Assembly (NCBI GenBank): GCA_018402565.1
Contig: JAGYIQ010000011.1
Coordinates: forward strand, 62,001-126,000
Origin: Pirellulaceae bacterium
GTDB lineage: Bacteria > Planctomycetota > Planctomycetia > Pirellulales > Pirellulaceae
Length of the DNA stretch: 64,000 bases
Direction of reading: 5' to 3'
A program made the translations under genes and the position numbers. This document shows, in pieces, positions 18,201 to 25,405 of this stretch. Position 1 is the first letter of the stretch. Each line of letters starts with the position of its first letter. A model generated the notes under the pieces. It saw only the letters and a list, made by a program, of their open reading frames with translations. It was not told the origin of the DNA and made no database searches.

Positions 18201-18561
18201 GCCGTCGGCCGTACGCCCAGTCGCTCGGGATGCGTTCCCGTTGGGTGGCTTCGATCGTCGGAAAACACTCGATGTTTGCTTCAGTCAAGCCAAACGTCAA
18301 TAACTCGTCCGACAGCCCGTCCATTTGCTTGTCGGTATCGCAGACAATCAACAGCGGTTGGCGTTGGCCTTGCCGCAGGGTTTCCCACCGCAGCGTGGCG
18401 ATCAAGGCCGCCATGGACGAACCCCAGACATTGGAGAAGCAGGGGGCCTGTCGCTGCCAGAGCCCCTGGAGCGTCTGTTGAAACTCTGGCGTCCCCGCCC
18501 AGCCTCGAAGAGAGTCGATCAGACGAGTCTGATTGATTGCGTGCGGAGTGACCTGCAACAT
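15295..18561 (-). CDS. mfd: Transcription-repair coupling factor
   Basis: This 1088-residue ATPase removes RNA polymerase stalled at DNA lesions and recruits UvrA. The N-terminal UvrB-homology region holds the FPTIEATQRERIPSDWAYGR segment. The RNA polymerase-interacting domain is recognisable by DLVVHLAHGIARYRGL near residue 430 and the following KVYVPATRMDLVQRYI. The motor has the P-loop GDVGFGKTEVAMRAAF at about 579 and the DEEQ box (IIDEEQKFGV) at about 683. It also has the SATPIPRTLHLSL motif III and the late QLRGRVGR motif VI. The C-terminal TRCF domain (EVDVRLPGRGFLPDDYL) is present. Its length is slightly below the 1148 of E. coli. A long open frame on the opposite strand is an artefact of codon bias. 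Confidence 0.97.
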   Translation of the reverse strand: MLQVTPHAINQTRLIDSLRGWAGTPEFQQTLQGLWQRQAPCFSNVWGSSMAALIATLRWETLRQGQRQPLLIVCDTDKQMDGLSDELLTFGLTEANIECFPTIEATQRERIPSDWAYGRRLQLSEKLRQTAGEGDVILASVAALMQALPSAEDRDRSQRRLAVDSDVDMEDLCRWMVEGGLQPVTLVEHPGEFSRRGGVVDVYPPNASRPYRIEWFDTVIESIRQFDMGTQRSTDRQQEVVLQLPLTDFSSDHCLLDELPPTAGVFLIDPAAAQEEGARHEAYGQSLMPHLKWDEVRGRMGQFSQAIIEEHSFDDMPNQCVLPVQPLEAFQGDLGELRLHLDRLAQDHDVYLLTPVEGELERLTEIISTTSAAAAGRIHLVVGDCDQGFRDTLNHLAVVSCDEVFRRGELRRGRSRAVQGRRIDSFLDLQPGDLVVHLAHGIARYRGLVLVDKDQVKQEHLCLEFDGGTKVYVPATRMDLVQRYIGGSKRSPQLAKLGGKAWQKQRAAAEEAIQDMAAEMLQVQAQRSSLPGITFGPDTHWQLEFEQSFPYEETADQLSAIVDIKRDMHDRRPMDRLLCGDVGFGKTEVAMRAAFKAVENGYQVALMVPTTVLAEQHYQSFRRRMASFPLEIHKLSRFCSRQEQRETVAGLRSGRVDICIGTHRIASKDIKFHNLGLLIIDEEQKFGVGVKERLKAMRHSVDILTLSATPIPRTLHLSLVGVRNISNLETPPQERLPVETRLTRFSDQLYRDAILRELNRGGQAYFIHNRISDIFQLRNRLQDIVPEAKVAVGHGQMDEEELETVMTDFVSGKYDVLLATTIVESGLDIPNANTIFIDQADRYGLADLHQLRGRVGRYKHQAYCYLLIEPHTRLKPNASKRLQAIQHYSELGAGFHIAMRDLEIRGAGNLLGTEQSGHIAAIGYELYCQLLERAVRQMKKEPLPMSVEVDVRLPGRGFLPDDYLEDRRLKIDVYRRLARVETYQQLVDMQEELIDRFGPLPPPVVDLFQRLELKLDAATWEISCVGLADKLLMFDYRNRARMQQLQGMKRSRLRIVDDGKAYWPLEDGYDWTPDRLLKLAKKVLRPEA

Positions 18562-18650
18562 GGGGGTATGGTCCGACGACCTCTCTGCAATACAGTCAGG
18601 AATTTGGCTCGAGCCCTTTCATGTCGTGGCTCGAGCGTCCCGAGCACATT

Positions 18651-19163
18651 TTACTCGTCTGCCGGTCGCACGCCGACCACCTTGAGTTGCTCGAATTTGG
18701 TCACGACAATCTGCGGCTTCTTGTTGTACAACTCGACCTTGCCCTCGACCCGCACCTTCTTCTTGAGGAAGTGTTTGGCGGGGTCCTCGATCTCCTTGTC
18801 GGCGAAGACCTTTAAACCGGCCTTCCGCAAAACCACCGAAAAGTTATCCTCCTGGCGATGATCCTTCAGGGAATTCAGGAAGCACATGTCGCGTTCCTTG
18901 AGAAAACTGGAGCTGGCGACTTCAAATTCCACGATCACCTGCTTGTCGACATGCTGAGCCGCGTCACTGGGCTTGATGACGGGCAGTTCAGTCGAATCTT
19001 GGGCCGCGACGGGGGCGACCCAGCCGGCAGCGATCAAGACCAAAAACCCGAGCAGGCCGCTGATTCGACCCCATCCTGTGTCGCGTCGCCCGCCTGGAGG
19101 GAGAGCGGATCGGTGGGCAGGTTGGCAAGTGGCAGGTTGGCAAGTAGCAGGTTGGACCGACAT
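18651..19163 (-). CDS. Exported hypothetical protein with an OB-like fold
   Basis: With the ATG at 19163 the protein is 170 residues. The N-terminal part has a QPATCQPA repeat encoded by the GGCAGGTTGGCAAGT tandem repeats at 19125-19155. A hydrophobic segment (GLLGFLVLIAAGWVAPVAAQ) then forms a signal peptide or anchor. The mature part starts with IKPSDAAQHVDKQVIVEFEV, then FLNSLKDHRQEDNFSVVL and VRVEGKVELYNKKPQIVVT. This strand pattern resembles the small OB-fold domains that planctomycetes often attach to a signal peptide. I do not know its function. It lies 89 nt upstream of the mfd start codon on the same strand. Confidence 0.65.
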   Translation of the reverse strand: MSVQPATCQPATCQPAHRSALPPGGRRDTGWGRISGLLGFLVLIAAGWVAPVAAQDSTELPVIKPSDAAQHVDKQVIVEFEVASSSFLKERDMCFLNSLKDHRQEDNFSVVLRKAGLKVFADKEIEDPAKHFLKKKVRVEGKVELYNKKPQIVVTKFEQLKVVGVRPADE

Positions 19164-19310
19164 GGCGAGTGACTCCGGGGGAAACGGCAGGCGGTCGTGG
19201 AAGCCGACCAATCCCAGCGGATCGGCGGGCCATCCCGCTCGCTGGGCTCCCCATTCTCAAAGAAATTCGCGTGCCTGACTAGCGGGCTGCGGCGGTTGGC
19301 CTGCCTGCGG

Positions 19311-20150
19311 CTAGGCTGCCGAGCGAGACGGCGGGACGTCGGACTGGGCGGCGGACTGGGCGGTCGGATCGGCGTTTGGCGTCTGCACGTTCGCCAGGCG
19401 GGTGGCCTGCAGTGCTTCCATCTCGAGTCGGATGGGACCCAGCAGTTGGCGATAGAGTTGGCTGATCAGGTCGATGACGGGTTTGCCGTCGAGCACGCGG
19501 TGATCGAAGGTCAGCAGCGTTCGCGCGATGCCTTGTCGCGGCGTGGGGTCGACGCCCAAGATGGTGGTATTGGGGCCGAGGTGGCAGTTGCCGAAGGTCT
19601 GATTGAACCCCGACAGGCTCATGCCGAAGGTCCCCATGTAAGTGGCTCGTTGCGAAGGCCAACCTTCCATGATCAGCCACCAGAGGGCTCGCCGGATTGG
19701 CCCGGGCAGGGCGGCGAAACGGTCCTGGTGCCGGAACTGTTTGATCGCTTCGGGGGGGGCCGAGAGGAAATAGTCGAGTCGCTCTTGCAGTTGGGTCAGC
19801 GAGTACTGTTCAGGATTCCGGAATCGGGCGAAGTACAGACGGGTCTCTCCCGCGACCTCACGTGCCACGGTCAGTTGGGCGATCGTCTGGTCGACCTCGT
19901 ACAGATGCGGCCAGGGGAACTTGCGATAGAACTGCCGCAGTTCGGGGACCTGTCGTGAGACCAGCGAGTAGGCCTTCATCAGGATGACGTTCCACGAGAG
20001 TCGCGGTTTGATCTGTTTCCGCAGGGATTCGAGCGCCCCCAGGTCCAGGTCGCGGTAGAAGGCCGCCATGGGCTGTGACCGAGCGATGCGGATGACGTCG
20101 TCCACCAAGCGACGCCCCGTCGTGAGCGGGATGATCTTGCCTTTGGCCAT
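19311..20150 (-). CDS. Stand-alone 2-oxoacid dehydrogenase acyltransferase catalytic domain
   Basis: The 279 residues start with MAKGKIIPLTTGRRLVDDVI, a region akin to the beginning of the E2 catalytic domain. The protein ends with TLLTFDHRVLDGKPVIDLIS, the E2/chloramphenicol-acetyltransferase active-site motif (His217, Asp221). There is no lipoyl domain and no peripheral-subunit-binding domain, and no E1 or E3 gene nearby. It is therefore unlikely to be a core of a classical pyruvate or oxoglutarate dehydrogenase. It may act as a separate acyltransferase; in planctomycetes and bacteroidetes such single-domain E2 relatives are common and uncharacterised. The C-terminal tail is low-complexity (Ala/Ser/Gln). 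The assignment to the fold is good and the reaction is unknown. Confidence 0.7.
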   Translation of the reverse strand: MAKGKIIPLTTGRRLVDDVIRIARSQPMAAFYRDLDLGALESLRKQIKPRLSWNVILMKAYSLVSRQVPELRQFYRKFPWPHLYEVDQTIAQLTVAREVAGETRLYFARFRNPEQYSLTQLQERLDYFLSAPPEAIKQFRHQDRFAALPGPIRRALWWLIMEGWPSQRATYMGTFGMSLSGFNQTFGNCHLGPNTTILGVDPTPRQGIARTLLTFDHRVLDGKPVIDLISQLYRQLLGPIRLEMEALQATRLANVQTPNADPTAQSAAQSDVPPSRSAA

Positions 20151-20250
20151 CGAGGGTCTCGCGCGTGTTACTGAGGGGAACGGTCAATACGCGCGGAGTT
20201 TGTCAGGAATTGTCAATCGACGCAACACGAAGTTGCGACCGATTCGCGGT

Positions 20251-21108
20251 TCAGTCTTGGCTGTGCAGTCCGCATTCGGTCTTTTTGGAGCCGGCCCAAC
20301 GGCCGGATCGTTCGTCTTCCCCGGCCAAGACGCAGCGGGTGCAGGGTTGGCAGCCAATACTCGGGTAACCCTGGTCGTGCAGGGGATTGTAGGGCACATT
20401 CTCGGCCACAATGGTCTGCCAGACCTGGCGTTTGGTCCAGTTGGCCAAGGGGCTGACCTTGACCAAGCCAAATTTGCGATCCCAGCCGACGATGGGAACG
20501 ACAGACCGGTCCGGACTTTGGTCGCGGCGGATCGCACTGGCCCAGGCCGTGACCCCCTCGAGTCGCCGCCGAAGGGGCACCAGCTTGCGATCGCGGCAGC
20601 ATTGGTCCGGCGAGTGGCTGTAGACTGGCCCGCCATGCAGCTGTTCGTACAGGGGGACCGGCAGTTCTGGCCGGACCAACTCGATTTCGATCCCGTAGCG
20701 TTGGCGGACTCGATCGACCATCGCCAGGGTCTCGGGGAATTGGTAGCCCGTTTCCAGGTTAAAAATCGGTGTTTGGGGAGCGTGCTTGGCCAACCAGTGA
20801 ATGATCAACATGCCCTCGGCCCCGAAGGCGGTGGCCACGGCAAAACCGGCGCCGAACCGTTGGGCGGTCCAGGTCAAGATCTCCCAGGGGGCAGCCGACT
20901 CAAGTGCCGCGCTGGCGGCTTGCAGTTCGGCCCACAGTTCTGGGTCTGGCCCCGCTGCGGGGGGCGTCGCCTTGGGCTCGGCAGCGGCTGGGTCGAGTTT
21001 CGCGGACAGCGAGACATGAGCGGCCGGGACCGCGTTGTTGGGGGCGGCCGGCGAGTCCGCCGCGGGGCTGGCGGAGTTGGCCAACGGATTGAGCGCATTC
21101 ACGGGCAT
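20251..21108 (-). CDS. cysH: Assimilatory APS/PAPS reductase (4Fe-4S type)
   Basis: I chose the ATG at 21108, which has GGAGG 5 nt upstream, giving 285 residues. The enzyme reduces adenylyl sulfate (or PAPS) to sulfite with thioredoxin. The PP-loop-like pocket is marked by AVATAFGAEGMLIIH, FNLETGYQFPETL and the RPELPVPLYEQ segment. The iron-sulfur signature is complete: a CC pair (about 170-171), then a CQPC pair (about 253/256). A KKTECGLH C-terminal tail carries the catalytic Cys. The four cluster cysteines point to APS rather than PAPS as substrate, which is notable next to a cysC gene in the same genome. The first ~60 residues are a low-complexity Ala/Pro extension. A 32-bp palindrome upstream probably controls it. 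Confidence 0.93.
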   Translation of the reverse strand: MPVNALNPLANSASPAADSPAAPNNAVPAAHVSLSAKLDPAAAEPKATPPAAGPDPELWAELQAASAALESAAPWEILTWTAQRFGAGFAVATAFGAEGMLIIHWLAKHAPQTPIFNLETGYQFPETLAMVDRVRQRYGIEIELVRPELPVPLYEQLHGGPVYSHSPDQCCRDRKLVPLRRRLEGVTAWASAIRRDQSPDRSVVPIVGWDRKFGLVKVSPLANWTKRQVWQTIVAENVPYNPLHDQGYPSIGCQPCTRCVLAGEDERSGRWAGSKKTECGLHSQD

Positions 21109-21226
21109 TTTCTCCTCCAAAACGGGCTAAACTCCTGGCTGACCGTCGCTTGCCGCCGTCGCGTTCGTTCCCGGGGGCGTGCAAACAGGGTGGCCGATCT
21201 TGCGGGACACGCTGGCCCTTAGTTTA

Positions 21227-21258
21227 TACATTACCATGTTGATAAACAAGGTAATGTA
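21227..21258. promoter_or_regulatory. Palindromic operator-like site upstream of cysH
   Basis: TACATTACC (21227-21235) and GGTAATGTA (21250-21258) form a perfect 9-bp inverted repeat with a 14-nt AT-rich spacer. It lies about 120 nt before the cysH start. The size and symmetry suit a dimeric helix-turn-helix repressor. No regulator gene is adjacent, so the protein is unknown; an Rrf2-type sulfur or iron-sulfur regulator is one possibility. Confidence 0.45.
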
Positions 21259-21307
21259 TCTCCTGTTAGGCAGTATTTTCGGCAAAATTGGTCGAAGTGG
21301 ATGACAC

Positions 21308-21343
21308 AAAAAAAGCCGCCAGATGGGAATCTGGCGGCTTTTT
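21308..21343. terminator. Bidirectional intrinsic terminator
   Basis: AGCCGCCAGA (21314-21323) pairs perfectly with TCTGGCGGCT (21330-21339) around a 6-nt loop, flanked by an A run on the left and a T run on the right. It can terminate transcripts from either side. The natural user is the minus-strand regulator gene, which ends about 100 nt before it. Confidence 0.85.
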
Positions 21344-21444
21344 GAGATGCGAAAGACGGCGTTTGTTTCGCTGTTGGCCGGATTGGGGTCACCGCCTGGG
21401 CCTGTTGGCGGAGTTTGACCCGAAATCCGAGCCGGCGTTTTGGT

Positions 21445-22017
21445 TTAGACCAACTCTTTGCGAGAGCCGATCAGGGTTCGCAAGCGTTCAGCCAGTAGTT
21501 TGGCGTCGAACGGCTTTTTGAACGTTTCGTTGATTGCCGAGCGGTCAAAGCTCATGGGCTGGCCATCGTCTGGCAGCAGGGCAATCAGGATGGTCTCGCC
21601 AAAATCGCTGTTTTTACGCAGGTTTTGGCAGATCTGCACGGCTTCCAACTTTCCGATGGAGAAGTCGGTAATGATGCAGTCGGGATGAAAACTTTCGGCT
21701 TGAATTCCAGCTTCGAAGCCGCTGGAGGCCACCGAGACCTTGAAGGACTTTTCCGGTGGCAATTCTCGCTTGATGTTTTCGATCAGGACTTGATCCTGAG
21801 CCACGATCAGCACTTTGGCCATGGCTTCGTCTTCCAAATCGCCCAGCGGCATGCCGTGCTCTTTGAGGAAGCGGATCAAAAATTCTCGGGGTATACGACG
21901 GTCTTGTGATCCGGGGATCCGGTAGCCTTTGAGGCGACCGGAATCGAACCACTTGCTGACCGTGCGTGGGGCCACTTTACAGATTTTGGCAACCTGTCCA
22001 GTAGTGAAGACCTTCAT
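21445..22017 (-). CDS. Response regulator with N-terminal MerR/excisionase-type HTH and C-terminal receiver domain
   Basis: The ATG at 22017 has GGGAG about 8 nt upstream, giving 190 residues. Residues 1-60 hold a helix-turn-helix of the excisionase/MerR type (VFTTGQVAKICKVAPRTVSK, then WFDSGRLKGYRIPGSQDRRI). A short linker leads to a receiver-like domain beginning AKVLIVAQDQ. It has the phospho-acceptor strand CIITDFSIG (Asp near 115) and the late FKKPFDAKLL with the conserved Lys. The acidic pair at the start of the receiver is reduced, since AQD replaces the usual DD or ED, so phosphorylation is uncertain. The HTH-first order is the reverse of standard response regulators. No histidine kinase is adjacent. 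A strong terminator follows. Confidence 0.8.
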   Translation of the reverse strand: MKVFTTGQVAKICKVAPRTVSKWFDSGRLKGYRIPGSQDRRIPREFLIRFLKEHGMPLGDLEDEAMAKVLIVAQDQVLIENIKRELPPEKSFKVSVASSGFEAGIQAESFHPDCIITDFSIGKLEAVQICQNLRKNSDFGETILIALLPDDGQPMSFDRSAINETFKKPFDAKLLAERLRTLIGSRKELV

Positions 22018-22882
22018 CGCAGGCACTCCCTAACATCGTTTCGCGTCTCTGGCTGCACGTTTGATCCCGGCGAAGTGCCGAGAGTTTGGTGCAACTGCTC
22101 ATTCCAAAACCATCAGTCGTTGCTGTCGCCTCCACACATCCCTGTGGATTGGCGAAACGGCTACGTCTTATGGAGTCTGGGTCGGAATGGGCATGGGGTT
22201 TGTAGTTTCAACATTGGTTTTTGGGTGCAACTCCTTTGGCACCAGGGCCACAACAGCGGATGATCGGACGGGAAACGGGGTTTCGGAGGGCTCGCCTCAG
22301 CACTCCAAGCGCCGCCTCTGCGGGTGCAGCGGGGTTTCACGATCCAAACGGCTGGGTCCGTGTTGAGCGGGGAGGACGTTACAGAGATCTCGCCAAGCGT
22401 GACCTAACGGTCCGTCGAGCGAGTTCGCAGCGATAAGATGACCGCCTAGCATGGGTGGGCAGGCAGGCATTTCGCGTTCTATAGAATCCCCCCCGGGATT
22501 CGACGGTCAGCGGCCTAAACGCATTCTCGCGGGTCAGTTTGATCGCGTCGGCTAGTGCTGTCCGTCTGAGTACTAGTTTCGAATCTTCCGTAGCAATCTC
22601 TTTAATGAGGATGTTGCGGTTCTTCATGAAATTCATATTTGTGGGCACTACCCCTAGGTCCGGCCGGTCCGAAAGTGCCGGATCGTTCGGCTTATTCGGC
22701 TCAATCGTTACGATTTGCCCCGTCGGATGCTGGGCGGCAGGCGGATTTTGTAATCGTTGGTCCTCTGGTATAGTGGGGGCTCTAGCGGCACAGCCTCGGG
22801 TTCCATGCAGGCTTCTCGAGTTCCATACAGGCTTCTCGGGCGTCCGCTTGGCACAAATTACTCTTTCGGAAAGACGGTCGAC
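22018..22882. other. Intergenic region, 865 bp, without a convincing gene
   Basis: This is a divergent region between the regulator and the cyclophilin. It contains a small perfect hairpin GAATCCC/GGGATTC (22484-22501). It also has a 20-bp direct repeat ending in CAGGCTTCTCG at about 22801-22838 just before the cyclophilin. A weak promoter-like pair, TTGTAA and TATAGT, lies at 22748-22774 with a 15-nt spacer. Open frames here lack start signals and recognisable products. Confidence 0.5.
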
Positions 22883-23413
22883 GTGAGTTTCAAGACGAAA
22901 GTGGCAGAGGCCACCAAGGGCGTGGATTTTAAGACCAACCGATATCAATTGGTGTTGGACACCAGTGCTGGCACGATCACCTTAGATTTGCTGCCGGAAA
23001 AAGCCCCCGGTCATTGCCTCAACATGATTGGCTTGGCTCGCAGCGGTTTCTACGACAACAAGATTTTTCACCGAGTGATCAAGGGCTTCATGATCCAGGG
23101 TGGCTGTCCCCAAGGGACGGGGACGGGCGGCCCTGGCTACCAGATCGACGCAGAATTCAACGATCTACCCCACGAACCGGGCGTCCTCTCCATGGCTCGG
23201 TCGGCCAACCCCAATTCGGCGGGTTCGCAGTTCTTCATCTGCTTGGAAAGTCACACGCATCTGGATGGCCAATACACGGCCTTCGGGAAAACCGCGGACG
23301 ACGCCAGCCTGGCGGTGGTGCAGGAAATTGGCAAGGTGCCGACCTCGCCGGGCGACCGCCCCAAGCAGGACGTGGTTATCAAGACGGTACAAGTTGCGGA
23401 ATTCGCCCTGTAG
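22883..23413 (+). CDS. Cyclophilin-type peptidyl-prolyl cis-trans isomerase
   Basis: I chose the GTG at 22883, which gives 176 residues beginning just before the domain (DFKTNRYQLVLDTSAGTITL). Conserved cyclophilin blocks are present in order: FHRVIKGFMIQGGCPQGTG with the catalytic Arg, then GVLSMARSANPNSAGSQFFI and HLDGQYTAFGK. There is no signal peptide, so it acts in the cytosol and catalyses X-Pro isomerisation during folding. The upstream sequence in the same frame has no Shine-Dalgarno and includes a short direct repeat, so a longer protein is unlikely. Confidence 0.92.
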   Translation: MSFKTKVAEATKGVDFKTNRYQLVLDTSAGTITLDLLPEKAPGHCLNMIGLARSGFYDNKIFHRVIKGFMIQGGCPQGTGTGGPGYQIDAEFNDLPHEPGVLSMARSANPNSAGSQFFICLESHTHLDGQYTAFGKTADDASLAVVQEIGKVPTSPGDRPKQDVVIKTVQVAEFAL

Positions 23414-23659
23414 TGGGCGGCAGACTTGAGGCTCGGTCTGGCCGGTCGTAACGCTCGTTCGGAAGGTCCGCCGTGGATCGATCGGGATTGCCGACAGACT
23501 GGGCGGCTCTAGTTTGCATCCGCCATTGGCGCGGGTAGAATATCGCGACTTCCGCGTCCAAAAATTGAAATGACGGGCGGTAGTTCGCAGTGGAGCGATG
23601 CGGATCGACCTTCGATACCCCGCTCAATATGTCGGATTGGCTTCAGCATTTAAGAAAGC

Positions 23660-24973
23660 ATGTGGATGACCCTCCAAGTCAAAACGCTTGAACAACCGGC
23701 CACTTTGACCTTCGGCCAACAACAAATCCAACTGCCCGTCGTGCAGGGGTCGGAGCAGGAATTGGGGTTGGACATCAGCCGACTCCGCAGCGCAACCGGT
23801 ATGATCACCTTGGATGAGGGCTACGTGAACACCGGCTCGACTCGGTCGGGCATCACGTTTTTGGACGGCGAACAGGGCATCCTGCGATTCTGCGGCTATC
23901 CGATCGAGCAATTGTGTGCCCAGTGCGACTTTGTGGAAGTCTCTTACCTGTTGATCTACGGGCACCTGCCCACTCGGCAACAGTTGAGCGAGTTCCAGGA
24001 CTCGATTCGCAAGCACACGATGCTGCACGAAGACATGCGGTCGTTCTACAGCGGTTTCCCGCGGGACGCGCACCCGATGGCGATCCTGTCCAGCGTCGTC
24101 AGTGCCATGTCGACGTTCTATCAGGATTCTTTGGACCCGACCGCCCCGGATCAAGTCGAGTTGTGCGTGCGGCGTCTGATCGCGAAATTGCCGACGATCG
24201 CCGCCTACAGCCACAAGAAGTCCGTCGGACAACCCTTCATCTACCCGCAGAATGATCTGGACTATGTCGAGAACTTCTTGCAGATGATGTTCGCTGTCCC
24301 CAGCGAACCGTACGAAGTGGACCCCGACTTCGTCAGTGCCCTGAACCTGTTGCTGATCTGCCACGCCGATCACGAACAGAACTGCAGCACCTCGACGGTC
24401 CGTATGGTCGGCTCCGCCAATGCCAACCTGTTCGCCTCGATCGCCGCTGGGGTCTGCGCCCTGTGGGGCCCGCTCCACGGCGGAGCCAACGAGGCAGTTG
24501 TGAATATGCTGAACCAGATCGCGGCCGACGGCGGCGATGTGAAGAAGTACGTGGCCTTGGCCAAGGACAAGTCGCACGGGTTCCGCCTCATGGGATTCGG
24601 CCACCGCGTCTATAAGAACTTCGATCCACGCGCGAAAATCATCAAGGCCGCCTGCGACCGATTGCTGGCCAAACGCGCGATCCACGACCCCTTGTTCGAC
24701 ATCGCCCAGGAATTGGAGGCGACCGCCCTGAGCGATGAGTACTTCATCGAACGCAAGCTGTATCCCAACGTCGATTTCTACTCGGGTGTGATCTATCGCG
24801 CGATGGGGATTCCCGTCCAGATGTTCACCGTGCTGTTCGCCATGGGCCGCTTGCCAGGTTGGATTGCCCATTGGAAGGAAATGCACTCCTCCGACGGCAA
24901 CCGCATCTGCCGACCTCGACAAGTCTACACCGGCCCGACAGAACGACCCTTGGTCCCGATCGACCAACGCTAG
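23660..24973 (+). CDS. gltA: Citrate synthase
   Basis: The 437-residue enzyme condenses acetyl-CoA and oxaloacetate in the TCA cycle. The catalytic set is visible: GPLHGGANEAV with His273, MGFGHRVYKNFDPRA with His315, and YPNVDFYSG with Asp372, matching H264, H305 and D362 of the E. coli enzyme. The segment LICHADHEQNCSTSTVR is also typical. The N-terminal strand region (GLDISRLRSATGMITLDEGY) belongs to the type II, hexameric NADH-sensitive class. The start ATG is preceded by AAGAAAG; an ATG two codons later is an alternative. The gene stands alone, between the cyclophilin and a 400-bp duplicated repeat. Confidence 0.97.
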   Translation: MWMTLQVKTLEQPATLTFGQQQIQLPVVQGSEQELGLDISRLRSATGMITLDEGYVNTGSTRSGITFLDGEQGILRFCGYPIEQLCAQCDFVEVSYLLIYGHLPTRQQLSEFQDSIRKHTMLHEDMRSFYSGFPRDAHPMAILSSVVSAMSTFYQDSLDPTAPDQVELCVRRLIAKLPTIAAYSHKKSVGQPFIYPQNDLDYVENFLQMMFAVPSEPYEVDPDFVSALNLLLICHADHEQNCSTSTVRMVGSANANLFASIAAGVCALWGPLHGGANEAVVNMLNQIAADGGDVKKYVALAKDKSHGFRLMGFGHRVYKNFDPRAKIIKAACDRLLAKRAIHDPLFDIAQELEATALSDEYFIERKLYPNVDFYSGVIYRAMGIPVQMFTVLFAMGRLPGWIAHWKEMHSSDGNRICRPRQVYTGPTERPLVPIDQR

Positions 24974-24995
24974 GGCCTGGCTGGTTTTTTCTCTA

Positions 24996-25395
24996 CGCAT
25001 GCGGCCACGTTTGCGCAAGGGTAACGAAACGCTTGACGCGTTGTTGATTTTTCCCCGCGTTGTTGATTTTTCCGTAGCGGAATGCGTCAAGCATTTCGAT
25101 TGACGGGAAAACGCCGTATTTTCGCCGGATTTCATCGAATCGGGCGACAATTTCGCGTGAGAGTCTGGAAAAATTAACAAGCCCTTGACGCGTTCCGCGA
25201 CGCATGCGGCCACGTTTGTGCGAGGGTAACGAAACGCTTGACGCGTTGTTGATTTTTCCGTAGCGGAATGCGTCAAGCATTTCGATTGACGGGAAAACGC
25301 CGTATTTTCGCCGGATTTCATCGAATCGGGCGACAATTTCGCGTGAGCGTCTGGAAAAATTAACAAGCCCTTGACGCGTTCCGCTACGGAACAAT
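24996..25395. repeat. Two tandem copies of a ~195-bp non-coding unit
   Basis: Copy 1 spans about 24996-25200 and copy 2 about 25201-25395; they are nearly identical from GCATGCGGCCACGTTTG to TTAACAAGCCCTTGACGCG. Each contains a long imperfect inverted repeat, AACGCTTGACGCGTT pairing with AATGCGTCAAGCATT. The first copy has a short extra duplication of TTGTTGATTTTTCC. The unit lies between gltA and the convergent FG-GAP gene and could fold into strong terminator-like hairpins. No protein is credible here. Confidence 0.85.
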
Positions 25396-25405
25396 CAACT
25401 GGCCG

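Noticed and set aside
15424..18303. Long plus-strand open frame antisense to mfd (959 codons)
   Set aside because: It is the mirror of a high-GC coding sequence, has no recognisable domain or start signal, and mfd is certain on the other strand.
22379..22948. Minus-strand gene between the regulator and the cyclophilin
   Set aside because: It overlaps the start of the cyclophilin, has no Shine-Dalgarno or known domain, and its second half is Arg-rich as in non-coding high-GC DNA.
23624..25366. Minus-strand frame of 580 codons across gltA and the repeat region
   Set aside because: It is antisense to citrate synthase and continues through duplicated non-coding repeats; low-complexity product.
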